Of a DNA stretch of 64,000 bases, positions 37,354 to 48,670 are shown piece after piece. Source of the stretch: Ciborinia camelliae (taxonomy: Eukaryota > Ascomycota > Leotiomycetes > Helotiales > Sclerotiniaceae). The notes under the pieces were generated by a model. It saw nothing but the letters and a program-made list of their open reading frames with translations. It had not been told where the DNA came from and did no database searches. The number at the start of each line of letters is the position of its first letter. Position 1 is the stretch's first letter. The stretch is taken from NCBI GenBank assembly GCA_025890175.1, contig JANPYM010000003.1, positions 678,405 through 742,404 on the forward strand, given 5' to 3'. The position numbers and the translations under genes are program-made.

Positions 37354-39832
37354 ATGCGCACTTCTTTACTCACCCTTGGCTTTGCCGCTAGAGCACTTGC
37401 TCAAACAGCTGCTTCATACGTGGATGCTAACACCGGTATCACATTCGAGGGAGTTACGGACACAACCGGATTCAAGTTTGGTATGGTTATGGAAGCCAAT
37501 GCCACATCTGACTTCATTGGTCAAATCGTAAGAACATATTCATTGTATCATTACTGCACAAAATACTAATATTAATTAGGTCTTTCCAAGCACAGATGGC
37601 TCAGGATACGCAGGGGTTTCATTGACTGGTGATATGGTTGGCAGTATGTTGATTGTCGCATGGCCAAGTGGAACTGATGTCATCTCTTCGTTGCGTGAGA
37701 CTAGTGGATACACTTCTCCAGGTGCCTACGCAAATACCACTGCGCAATTGTTGCCAATTGCAAATGGTACCTTTGTCAACTCAAGTCACTTGTCATATAC
37801 CTTTCTTTGCCAATCTTGTATTGGAAATACTTATACCTTTGCTTCGGGTGCCAGCCAAGTCATCCTTGGATGGGCTCTTGGAAACGGCACTGTCACAAAT
37901 GCAGCATCTTCCACCGATGCGACTTTCACATACCACGGATCCGGATATGGTGATTTCGGTATTGAAACTGCCAATGCTGTAAATGAAAATTTCGCTAAAT
38001 TTGCCGCCATGGCTAGCTCTGCGGTGTCCAGCAACACGACCTCATCTACCGATACCACAACCTGCTCAAACGCTACAGTGTCAACTTCTGATTCAACATA
38101 CGACTATATTATCGCGGGAGCTGGTCCAGCCGGTATTATTGTTGCCGAGCGTCTAGCCGAGAGCGGAGCATCTGTATTGATGTTGGAAAGAGGAAATGTT
38201 TCCACATATGCAAGCGGTGGCAGAGCAACAGTTTCATGGAACGATACCGTTACTCAATATGATGTTCCTTCCATGTCATACTATCTCACAACCGCCTCTG
38301 TCAGCAATGAGTACTGCACAGACACTGCCTCAATGGCTGGATGTCTTCTTGGTGGAGGTACCATGGTCAATGCCTTGATGTTCGTCCGCCCACAAGAAGC
38401 TGATTTCGATGACAAATGGCCAACTGGATGGAAATGGACCGATGTCAGTTCGTCCGCCGACAGACTCTATGAACGTAACCCAGGTACCACCAACCCTACT
38501 GCAAACTCCGAACGTTACGATCAAGGCGCATGGAATGTTCTCTCTTCATTCTTGGATAATCTCGGATGGTCTGAAGTTGATGCTATCAAATCACCAAACG
38601 AGAAGACCCAAGTTTACTCTCATCCACCTTGGGATATTCAAGATGGTCTCCGTGCTGGTCCTGTAAAGTCTTACTACCCTCTCGCTACTGCCATGAGCAA
38701 CTTCAAGGCTCAATTCAACACGAAGGTTATTAGAGGTATCCGAAGTACCACAAACAGCTCCACTTTCTCTGGTGTTGAAGTTGAGAACGCCAGCACTGGT
38801 GTCCGTCAAATCATCAACCTCAAGGCAGGTGGTAAGCTCATCCTCGCAGGTGGAGCCATGTCCACTCCCCGTATCTTGATGAACAGTGGTATTGGACCAA
38901 CCGACCAGATAACCACCGTCAAAAACGGAAGCAGCTGTGTTACCCTCCCATCCGAATCCGATTGGATCAACCTCCCAGTCGGCAAGAACCTCAAGGATCA
39001 CCCAATCTTCACTCTCGTTTTTAACGTCACCGGTTCCATGGCCAGCAACTTCACCTCTATGGCATCCACCGCCTTCACATCACCAAGCACCACAAACATT
39101 GACCTTTTCGCCCAACAAAACGGACCACTCGCTCAATCTGGCCAAAGATTGAACTTCTGGACTTCCCTCAACACTACCACTGGCACCAAGTACTTTCAAG
39201 GAACATGCAACTCTCCTGCAGCTGGCAAAGTACGCATCAAGCTCTACCTTACTCACGGTTTGACATCTACAGGTGTTCTGGGAATAACGGGCGCAGGCGC
39301 AACAGAATTCACTACCAACCCCTGGATGAACACCGCCGATGATAAAGCCGACATCGAAACCATGATCGACTACTTCTTAGACGCAGCCAAGAACAGTACT
39401 ATGTTGACTCCCGCAGACAGTTCCGTTACCGGAGCATCTATGGTAGCAGCTAGTAGTTACACAACTGGTGATCATTATACGGGAACTGCTATTATGGGCG
39501 AGACCAATGATGGATCGAGTGTTGTGGATACCGATACCAAGGTTTGGGGAACCGACAATTTGTTTGTCGTTGATGCTTCTATTCACCCTGATATGCCTAC
39601 TGGTAATACTCAGGCCATCGTCATGGTCGTTGCTGAGCAGGCTGCGCAGAAGATCTTGGCGCTGAGTGGAAAGACTATCTCTTCCTCCAGTACACCCACA
39701 CCAACTACTTCATCTTCATCTTTGAGTAGCAGCAGCGTTGCTTCGGCTACTTCATCAGCTTCTTCGGCGGCGGCTACCGTTCCAAGTGATGATGATGATA
39801 CCTGTCCAGCTGGTTATGAACTTGAGGAATAG
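37354..39832 (+). CDS. secreted cellobiose dehydrogenase (cytochrome + GMC flavodomain)
   Basis: Two exons (37354-37527, 37580-39832) give 808 residues. A signal peptide (MRTSLLTLGFAARALAQ) leads into an N-terminal CDH-type heme b cytochrome domain (about 19-205) with the expected ligands M77 (GDM) and H177 (YHG). After a Ser/Thr linker comes a GMC-oxidoreductase flavodomain: dinucleotide motif AGAGPAGIIVAERL at about 237, and the catalytic His-Asn pair H727/N734 in IHPDMPTGN. Cellobiose dehydrogenase oxidises cellobiose and passes electrons through the heme to lytic polysaccharide monooxygenases outside the cell. There are many N-glycosylation sites. The Ser/Thr-rich tail (about 758-795) looks like a linker to a carbohydrate-binding module but ends in DDDDTCPAGYELEE with no CBM1. 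The enzyme call is firm; a substrate preference cannot be read from sequence. Confidence 0.93.
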
Positions 39833-40932
39833 AGTAGAGATTTCCTTGCTCTGAGAGCTAAGAAAATGGACGAAGGATGAAGAGGAGGAATTGATTCTTT
39901 GTATATATATATTTACGTTATACCATTCTTGATAGCGTTCTTGCAACTGCGATTCATGTATAAATTCCACATATTTACTTAATCGTATCCACATCCACAG
40001 AGAAGATTAACTTGCTGAAGTATTCATCTGATTGTCATATATATGAAATGTCGGGGATGTGAATTCAACGTGCTAGATTATTAGAATTTGGGTGATAGGG
40101 ATGAAATACTATTTCATATTCCTAAACCAAGATGAAATATGTTTGTCTTATGGTCTGGGCCGCAGTTCAACTATGAAAGGGGTTGGATTCTGGAATTCGC
40201 TTGGAACATTTGAATCATTGGGAGTATTAAATAGATTTGCAACAATCAACTCATTTCGAACAACAAATCTATTCAAATAATCAACCCATTTTTGGAGATT
40301 GATCTCTTTTCAAACATTGAAAGCTTGGATCCCAAATGGTCTGCCAGTCCGGACGATTGAACACGCTGCTCAATCTCAAGGTCCTTACGATTTCGCGTTA
40401 AATGAAATGTATGTGCATTTTACGTATGTATTTTTTGGTATCACCTTGGTGGTGAGAGGTCAGACGTCTCTTACAAACTGAATAACTATTGATTGATGAT
40501 GTTCTAGAACTAGGTGCTACGAGGGGCTTATGTGCCCGCGGGGTGACTAGTGCGGTCACGTGTTAGTCACGTACCCATTCACTCATCACAATGCCCAATG
40601 AACCAAGCATTCACTGGTATCGCAACAGTATTTGACCTTCAGAAGCAAAAAGAGTCACCAGTGGCCGTTCAACTACAGGCTTATGGTATATATAGGGGTA
40701 AGTGAGGCTGGATGGGAGGGCTATAGGTATAGTCATGACGATAGAATTGTTGTTTGATTCAATCTCGATAGGAAATGTTATCAGACCTAAACAGAAGTAC
40801 AACATGGAAGACAACCTAAGCCATAAAACAATTTCACCCGCAATCTTGACCCACCCGCATACTTTTGTTGGTCCTCCATTCATAATCCACCAACCATCCT
40901 GAAAATTGCTTCATACAATATTGATCTTGCAT
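39833..40932. other. intergenic between convergent genes
   Basis: Convergent 3' ends of the cellobiose dehydrogenase and the dioxygenase-like gene. Short frames at 40092-40481 and 40611-40902 have no support. It contains a dispersed repeat copy at about 40525-40632 with CACGTG boxes. Confidence 0.5.
40525..40632. repeat. dispersed repeat (copy B) with CACGTG palindrome
   Basis: GCTTATGTGCCCGCG at the left and CACTGGTATCGCAACA at the right match the ends of the fragment at 10443-10504. Inside, GGTCACGTGTTAGTCACGTACCC (40554-40576, written here only to note its match) is a diverged copy of the double-E-box palindrome at 4398-4420. This copy links the two otherwise separate fragments into one family. 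Confidence 0.6.
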
Positions 40933-43579
40933 TCACATCAATTTGTCAAACTCCTTCTCCCCCTCGGGCGGCTGCAAATAATTATCCTCCAACCATTCAT
41001 ACTGACCCTCCACAACCCCGAAATTAAACGCGACACGACTCTTGCTACTGTAGTTCGCTTCACTTGTATGCATAAGATTCCCATGCATCAATACGAGGGT
41101 CCCCGCTTTCACTTCCAATTTCTTGTATCCGAACCCTCCATTTTCATTCTTTCGCGGGAGACTCGTATCAGAGACATTTTCGATCCGCGCAAAAACCGGG
41201 GTATCCAAATCGGCAAACTCCGGTCTTCCTTTCGCATCGGCCCTGCACCGTCGTGTAATCGGTTGTACACGATGGCTTCCAGGCGCAACTGCCAAACATC
41301 CATTTTCCGTCGTGCAATCCTCGAGAGCATACCAGAAAGTCGTGCAACTAGACGGGTCCGTGAAACCGGAACAGCCATCCTGGTGTGGGATGACACGCGC
41401 GCCTACTTCGGCTGCTTTGACTATGATGAGACTTTGTATGATGCGCGGATCCTTGTAGCCTAGAGATTTGGCGAGGGCGGAGTGAAAGGGGTTTATGATT
41501 GCCTTTCGAAATGCGGGCATGACGCAATGGATTCCGCATCCGAGACGCTGGATGCGTTTTAAAGGCTCGATGTTGGGTTTGAAGGCATCTTGTGGAAGGG
41601 GTATGTTAGTAGTACGAGAATGGATTTGGGAACCGCAACTTACATTCGGTTAATGTTGCTATTGCACGACCGGAGGGGTGGACGTAAGACTCTTCTCCAG
41701 GGAGATAGGAATGCTTTTGTACCCTTTCGCCTCCACGAGCAAGTGTCTCTGCTGCTTCATGCACAGTCTTGAGTAAAACGTCTGTTTGACCACCTGACAT
41801 TGCATTTGGAATGACGAGGTAACCATTGTCTCTCCAAAATTGTAATTGCTCGTCACTTAAACGACCTTTATTGGACTCATCAGAGGCAACTGATTTTGAA
41901 ACCGAGCCAATGTCCTCTGGTTGTAAAGTGGTCCGGTTGACAACGGGAGCTTTGTCGGGTGAGTGATGGATTGAGTTTTCCATGAAACTTTTCGTGGGTT
42001 CTCTTACAGGAACTAAACGGCCTTGGAGCACTTGGGATTTCCATTTGAAAACGACTGGAATGGTCTCGGTGATATTATCCCCAAGAGGCAACTCTAGAAA
42101 TTGGGACTTCATTTCCACAACATCGGGGATGACTTCAGTGATAGTATCCCCAAAAGAAGGAGAGTGCATATCTACCACTTGCGAGTTTGACTCTAAAATT
42201 TTGGTATTGTTATTTCCTTGATTGTTGCCATTGCAACCATTCTTATTGTTCTGATTCCCAAGCAACAATCGAGAGATAAGTGGACCGTATTCATCTCTGA
42301 CGGATAGATCATTGACATTTACGCCCTCCATAGCCGACAATTCCAGTGCGATATTCCTGGGATGCAAGGTATCAGCTATCGGTACATCAGTGGCGTTTGC
42401 ATTGCTGGAGCCATTAGAACCGTTGTTATTATTCTGATTTCCAAGCAACATTGCGAAAAGGAGTGGTCCATCTTCGGCATTAGCTGAGGATGTACTATTG
42501 ACGGGAGCTTCTTCGAAATTATCTTGGGAATGCTTCAACTCAAAAGCAACATTCCTGGGATCCAAAGTATCAACTATGACTGTGTAATCTAAAAAACGTG
42601 GAATATTAGTGTTCTGCTGACCAGCCATCAGCGCCAAGATTATTGGTCCATCCTCGCCATTTTCAGAGTATTTAACGTCATCCAGAACTTCCCCAGCATC
42701 ATTTTGAGAAGGCTTGAATTCAAGAGCGACAGTCCTAGGATCCAAAGTATCAGGTATGACATCAGGCCTATGAACGGGGACAGGCTGGTTTCTCTGACCA
42801 GCCAACAACCCTAAGACTATTGGACCATCCTCGCCGTTATCAGAGGATGTATAGTTATTGAGAATTTCCCCAGAATCACTTCGAGAAAGCTTCAACTCAA
42901 GAGGATTATTCCTAGGATCCAAAGTATCAGGAATGGCGCCACCACTGACCGGTGCAATTACTGCAGCAGCAAGGTCATTATTGTTCTGATTGTTGAGCCG
43001 CAATCCTAGAACTACAATCATAGAAGAGTCAGTGACTTCTTGTAAAGAAAAACCTTCGGGGGAAAATGAGGAATCAGAACTGCATACGCATGAGATGTAT
43101 ATGATGAAATATTCATGCTAAATTTAGATGTTGGAGAGCATGATATGGAAGAAATGATAAAACTTACGGATGGTACCACCCTCGCCATCGCTTTTAACAA
43201 TGGATGCATCACCGTCAATTGGCTCTTCAATTTGATTTCGAGGGGGTTTCAGTTCGAGGGCATAATTCTGAGGATTTAAGGTGTCTGCAAGAGCCATGTC
43301 TTGAGTCACGGCGTTATTGTTGTTATTTCCCATCAACAGTGTTAGGAGGAGTGGTCCATCCTGATCTTTGCTGATAAATTCGTTATCAATGAAAGATAGA
43401 TCACCGTCACCTGCTTCTTCGACATCGCTGTGAGACGGTTTCAGCTCGAGAGCATGATTCTGAGAATTCAAGGTATCTGGAATAGCTCCAGAATCTCTAT
43501 TATTATTTGACAGTGTCCAGAGGTGAGCTCCATGACTGCGAGATTCCTCTGTAACTTCATTTAACATCGAGGATGTCAT
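40933..43579 (-). CDS. PhyH-like Fe(II)/2-oxoglutarate dioxygenase with six N-terminal repeats
   Basis: Three exons (43168-43579, 41644-43011, 40933-41588) give 811 residues. Residues about 520-811 are a phytanoyl-CoA dioxygenase (PhyH) domain similar in outline to PHYHD1: Fe ligands H662 and D664 (PHQD) and H767, with R778 for 2-oxoglutarate, in LMHTSEANYSSKSRV. The enzyme should hydroxylate a small molecule or lipid, with Fe(II) and 2-oxoglutarate; the substrate is unknown. Residues about 33-409 are six imperfect repeats of 55-65 residues. Each has DTL.PRN.ALELK, an acidic middle, (E/D)DGP(L/I)hhhLLhGNQNN and an Asn-rich end. Residues 410-520 are a linker with degenerate repeat traces. There is no signal peptide. 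Two introns fall exactly where the repeat and catalytic frames join, supporting one fused gene rather than two neighbours. Confidence 0.85.
42197..43483 (-). repeat. six coding repeats of the dioxygenase N-terminus
   Basis: Repeat starts in the protein are residues 33, 97, 164, 223, 283 and 349 (IPDTLN, LADTLN, IPDTLD, IPDTLD, IVDTLD, IADTLH). Each ends in a hydrophobic run followed by G(N/Q)(N/Q)N. Units 3 and 4 are the most alike and unit 6 the most diverged. An intron interrupts unit 2. The repetition is visible at the DNA level as recurrent GGATCCAAAGTATC(A)-type blocks on the plus strand. Confidence 0.9.
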
Positions 43580-44591
43580 GGCCGTCGGATATAATAAGAA
43601 TGAATGTGGAATAGATAACGGAAACTTTTACTTGGTTTTCGGGTGGTGCGAAATATTGTGAGTTCAAATACTGTGCTTCATTTCCTCTTTCTCTGCTCAG
43701 TTCCGCAGCAGAAGCATTCGATATGGGTCGATGGCTTAACCTCTACTTGAACGCCACTTCTCGGTAAGCTCCTAATCTGAAACATGAGGAGCGGAACATG
43801 TAATGAATTGGGAAAACGGTGCATATCGTCTTCAACGGCTGCTCGCTCTCCCTCATATTGTAATGGTGCAATAAGCTGCTCGAAGTTACCCTATCGGATC
43901 ATCCGCTTTACATATCGTCATCAACCATGCATGGTCCAAGAAATAACGATCAAAAAAACAAGGAAGTTCCATGGTAAAATATCCCGCACACCAAAACCAT
44001 TCAACCTCTTTAGAATTTTATATATCAAATAAGTCCATCAATATCCATTAACTTTGATTTTATCATTCGAGTAAGAGTCAAAATATTAGGTTATTGAGGA
44101 TAGAATATTATATTGAATTGTAGATGTTTTTGATGCTTTTGTTTTTCTCTAGGTGAGTTTGGTGCGTGATTCTTTTCGTCCATCTGAAGGTATGAAGGCT
44201 GCTCTCGTCTACTCGATCGGATCCTTTGCATATTGCCATCCAAGCCTTTCCAATAAATAATGATTACTTCGCATGAATAATCGACAAAAAACAAGAAAAT
44301 TGAAGAATCGGAGAGAAATATTCAGATCCGAAAGGAAGCCACCGGGACGGGGCGGGGTAGAAATTGATAGTAGAGTAGAATTAACCTTGCCCCTCGCACG
44401 CAACCACTAGCATCGATCGAATCAATTCTTAATCTCGATCTTTCCCAATCTTACACTATAAGTGGCTTATAGCGAGGCTTACCGGAGGTCATACCCAAAA
44501 AGTGTATTAGATTGATCTCTACCCCCCTTTAATCAGATATCCAAGTCTTCTCAAATATCCTCACAACCGTGACTTCTAAAAGCGTATCAAA
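43580..44591. other. intergenic between divergent genes
   Basis: Shared upstream region of the dioxygenase-like gene (-) and the SnoaL-like gene (+). It contains a short hairpin, CTATAAGTGGCTTATAG, at about 44455-44471. Short frames at 44091-44403 are not supported. No other structure was recognised. Confidence 0.45.
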
Positions 44592-45160
44592 ATGGGACCT
44601 CACCACAACCACTCCCTACACATCCAGCAACGAAAACATAATGACCATGACCACATCATGAAACGTCTAGATGGATATATCAAAGCATACAGAAAGGGAG
44701 ACACGGAAGCCATCATGAAATTCTACCATCCAGACAACTTTGTCTACTCAGACTTTAGTGCGTCTATCCTTTCTTTCCTTCTCCCCTTCTTCCAGCTCCA
44801 TGCATAATCCACTACAAACCAAAACTCCAAACCATCCCCCTCAAGCCCACTAACCTCCTCTCCTCCCCAGGCACCTCCAACCGCCAACTGATGGGCCTCG
44901 AAGAAGTAGCCTCCCATTACACGCACACCTTTAACGATTTCCACGATCTCCAAATCCGCACGCTTTCCGTGCACGGCCACAAAGATTTCACAGCCTGGGA
45001 ATGGGAGATCTCATGCAAGCCGGCTATTGATCAAGAAACGGGCAAGCGGTTGGCGAAAGAAGAAGCAGAGTTGAAGAAATTGGTGGGGTGTACATTGATG
45101 TGGTGGGAGGATGATAAGATTGTGAGGAATCATGATTATGTGCAGCTTAAAGAGGTTTAG
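44592..45160 (+). CDS. SnoaL-like (NTF2-fold) protein
   Basis: Two exons (44592-44757, 44871-45160) give 151 residues; the intron runs GTGCGT..CCCCAG. After a His-rich N-terminus (MGPHHNHSLHIQQRKHNDHDH), the protein reads MKRLDGYIKAYRKGDTEAIMKFYHPD and then ASHYTHTFNDFHDLQI. This is the pattern of a SnoaL/NTF2-like fold domain: a helix pair followed by a strand-rich barrel with FTAWEWEI and WWEDDKIVRNHDYVQL. Members range from polyketide cyclases to small-molecule hydrolases and many are uncharacterised. There is no signal peptide, so it is likely cytosolic. No neighbouring biosynthetic genes suggest a pathway. Fold assignment is fairly confident; function is open. Confidence 0.75.
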
Positions 45161-46326
45161 GGGAGAGGGAGTAGGATGGTAAGACGAGGAAAGGAAGGGG
45201 TAGGGGAAGAGGGAATGGACTCTGGTTGTCCTTTTGGAAAAAGGAAGGATTGTAGTCGGATATGCGTTTAATCATTTGTGATTTGTTTGTGCTTCATGTT
45301 TGCTGCGATGGCAATGGAAAAAAGTCTGATGCGGGGAAGCTGTCTTGGGATTGGTGAAGCGTGGTACTATTTCATGCAGCATTCATATGTCAAATTGATC
45401 AGTGCTTAGTATGCGAAATGAAACTTGTATATGTTGGTGACGATCAAACCATTAAAACTAATCCCTTCTTTCGTTCTATACAAATTTCCAGCTTTATTCC
45501 TCGCCTTATCCTCTTTCCTCCCCTCTTCTCATGTGTATTGATCCCATCATCTCAAGCAGCATGGATTTGGCAATCCCCAAGAATTACTGAGATAAATGCG
45601 CTATTCCATTCTTGATTCTAGCTCAGTACTACAATACCCCAAAATGATCACGAGGAGATTGACGACCTGCAAGTATCGGATAATTGAAAGCCAATTATCT
45701 AATCGTAAGACTTAGGAAAATCTAAGATATGACTTGGATCTTAAGGTATAGAGGAAGATATACAAGATGGTCGAGGATACACCAATCGTCTGGCTTTGTG
45801 TCAATATCTAGAGGAACTATATAAATATCGGTCATGGTAATTGCGAAGAAAGATTAAGTCTCTGGATTGTCCTCCCAAGTTGGTCCGTTCGTAGGTGCTG
45901 AGCAGTGGCTTATCAAGAACTTCCAAGAACGTGAAATCATCATCAGTGCATTATTGAATGAAGAGTAGGAGTAGAGTAACTTGCTCGTTGCAATACATAC
46001 GATATGGCGAGTATACTCATCTTTCTTTTAGAATACACTTCTCATTCGTTATCTCAAGAATATAAACCAATATCACAAATGGAGCATTAGGCACAGAATT
46101 TGTTTGAATTTTAAAAATTCCTATCTCCGCGCTGGCTTATAGCCAAGGTGGATATGCGTTCTCCTATTCGGATGAAATACTGACATAAAGAAATTTGCTT
46201 TCTCCTATTTGGCTTATAGCCAATGTGGATGAAACTGACAGAAAGAAACCGCTACCATAATTACTCCTCTAGCCTCAGTTTTTTAAATCTTGAAAAGAAA
46301 AAGAAAATTGAAATGAGAAGCCGCTT
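45161..46326. other. intergenic with a small imperfect duplication
   Basis: There is no gene. Two imperfect copies of a segment containing TGGCTTATAGCCAA, then GTGGAT, then ACTGACA.AAAGAAA, lie at about 46131-46190 and 46195-46252. The core is a short palindrome capable of forming a hairpin. Confidence 0.5.
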
Positions 46327-47741
46327 CTACAACTGCCTCAACCAAACTAGCTTATCATGAAAATGTGAGAATCTCTGCGGGTCTTGTCGATACTCAGACA
46401 CTGACACAGAATCTACTGCTCCTTGCTTTTCGCTGATAGCAAAAAGGCCTTCATCCTCAACTAATTTTAACACTCGTTCAAGATCACCAGGTGCTACACA
46501 TATTGTCGTATAGTGCTTGAGCAGCGGGTTTGGAACGAGTTTCTTCGAAACAGGGTCAATGTGCATAAATCGTGCCATGGCGCTCATTGGAACAGGTTGG
46601 GGTTTCGGGGGAGGTGGTGAGTTGCCTGGTGCAATAATCTCTTGCATAAGCTTAGACTCCCGAAGTATTTTGGCATATTTTGACAATAGACAGTGTTCAG
46701 AAGCGTCAGGTAATTGTGAGCATGTATGCATCTGCTTTGCAAGGTATCCGTCTGGGTTTTCTGCGTTGTTCTAATTGGTATTAGCACGTAACTCTTTAAA
46801 CTATTGGATTCATCTTTCACATACTCTAGATACAGAAGTTTCACTGGATTCCGCTCGAGGGGTCTTTGAGGGGCTAGCATTGAACAGATAGTCTTCTTTA
46901 TGGTGTTCGTTCTGATGCGGTTGGGTTGTAATGAAGTTTGGCACCGCATCGGTGTTGACAGATGCCACCGCAGTAGGCTTCTGATTTTGGGAGCGAGTCA
47001 GTGGGTCTTTGTCCACATCAAGAGGTTTTGGTATCTCAAAATCCCCAAATGTTGGTTGCTTTAACTGCTAATAATTGTTAGATCATCAATCCCGTTCATA
47101 ATTAAAGGAAAGTAACTTACAATTGCATTATTTCTGCGCTTTCCGTGTCCCCATTGATATCCTTTTGGGTTTTCTGTCTTATTCTAATTGCTATTAGGCC
47201 GTGAACCTACAACAATTGGATTCATCATTCACATACCTGAGGTGCTTTTTGAAAAGGCTTACTGGACTTTGCTTGGGGAGTCATTTGGAGGCTAGCGTCG
47301 TATAACTTTTCTTCTGTATTGTGATCATTCTGATAGATATTAGAACATGATACTTCCTGATGATTGGATTCATTATCGGCATACCTCTGTTGCTGCAAGA
47401 TCAATAATTTTCCGTCCTTTTTGGATAAGGAGTAATATTTCTGCACGAATGGCTTCAAGATCCCTCTCTGTGCTTTCTTCACGCTCCCATTTTGCAAAAG
47501 TATCGCCAATTTCCTGCAAGAATTTGTTCGTGGTGGACGAGCCTGGGAACTGAGCCTTGTGAAGTCCAATGTCAGCATAGTAAATTTTCAAGATACATCA
47601 AGGCTGAGAATTTACCTTCGTCTCATCGTAAGCTTTTCGAATCGGACCAAGGGCTGCGCAATCAGTTGAATTATATTCGATTTCTTCGAGTGCCTCGGAA
47701 CAACGGTTGAAAGCGCGTTGATATGCTGAAGGGTTCGCCAT
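46327..47741 (-). CDS. protein of unknown function with duplicated exons, 378 aa
   Basis: Six exons (47616-47741, 47385-47555, 47237-47329, 47121-47183, 46825-47064, 46327-46770) are all phase 0 and give 378 residues. I recognise no family. Exons 1-2 (residues 1-99) form a helical domain, MANPSAYQRAFNRCSEALEEI to ILLLIQKGRKIIDLAATE. The middle is Gln/Asn/Ser-rich and duplicated: KLYDAS..MTPQAKSS in exon 3 matches YLFNAS..KTPRAESS in exon 5, and ENPKGY in exon 4 matches ENPDGY at the start of exon 6. Introns 2, 3 and 5 are near-copies of one another, so the DNA duplication included introns. Exon 6 carries a separate ordered-looking end with PPPPKPQPVPMSAMARFMH and LERVLKLVEDEGLFAI. There is no signal peptide or membrane span. 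Confidence 0.75.
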
Positions 47742-48670
47742 CTTGAACTAAATTGTAAAATAAGATATCAGCATGAGAATATGAACGTTAAACTGTTTGC
47801 TGATTGAAAAGCGTAAAGAATGGATCATGAATATGTAAATATGATTAAAGAAGGAGCGTATGAAAATTTTCCAGCGTGTTGAGATAGTGATAGAGAATAG
47901 AAGCAGATAGACAGATATAGAGAACGAATATTCGAGCGCAAGATTCCGATCTAGGAAAAGCCAAGATCATAAGGAATCATCACAGTTCAAATTCAAACAA
48001 TATATTGCGATCTTCAAACACAAACTCATTCTGCAATGCTGCAGTCGCGTATCTGGAGAAGAGAAGAGACTTACAACAATTTTTTCTCGCAGCGTGGTTT
48101 GCACAATTCCCTTCTGCAGATAAAAGCGCTTGAAATCAAAATAGTAGATCGATCCGCTGGAAGTAAAAGAAGTTATGTTGTGGATGGGAGGGGGAAAGTT
48201 GAATTGAAGTTCGAGTTGATGGTTTGATTCTAGGGCAACAACAACCTTAGCGCGAGAGGGGTCAAGCTAAGGAAAGCGGGATTTGAAAGCGGGTTAGAGA
48301 GTTCATTAATAGTGAGACATTTGATAAACATAATCAAAAATGAATTTTAAGGAATCAATGTATTGGTGGTGGTATTGGAATGATTTTGACTCAAATACGG
48401 AGATATGTACGTCTTCAACGGGACCCCACTCGCTACCTGACAACTAGACTGGACGGATGCAACTTAAGGAATCTGAGTATAGGTGATGAATAGAATGAAA
48501 GATTGTTTTGATCAAAATCAACACTTGTTATGGAAAATGAGACTTGTATACTTGTATAGGTATGCTTGTGACGACCAATCACTGGAACCAATCCCTTCTC
48601 CCGCTCCTTGTAAATTCACCGCTCCTTTCCTCGACTCATCTTAACTCTTTTCCACTCCTCTCTCTTTCAT
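47742..48670. other. intergenic, no gene seen
   Basis: Upstream of the exon-duplicated gene and downstream of the NRAMP gene. It includes A/T-biased sequence and a C/T-rich tract at about 48590-48680. The open frames at 48036-48227 and 48544-48765 have no support. Confidence 0.45.
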
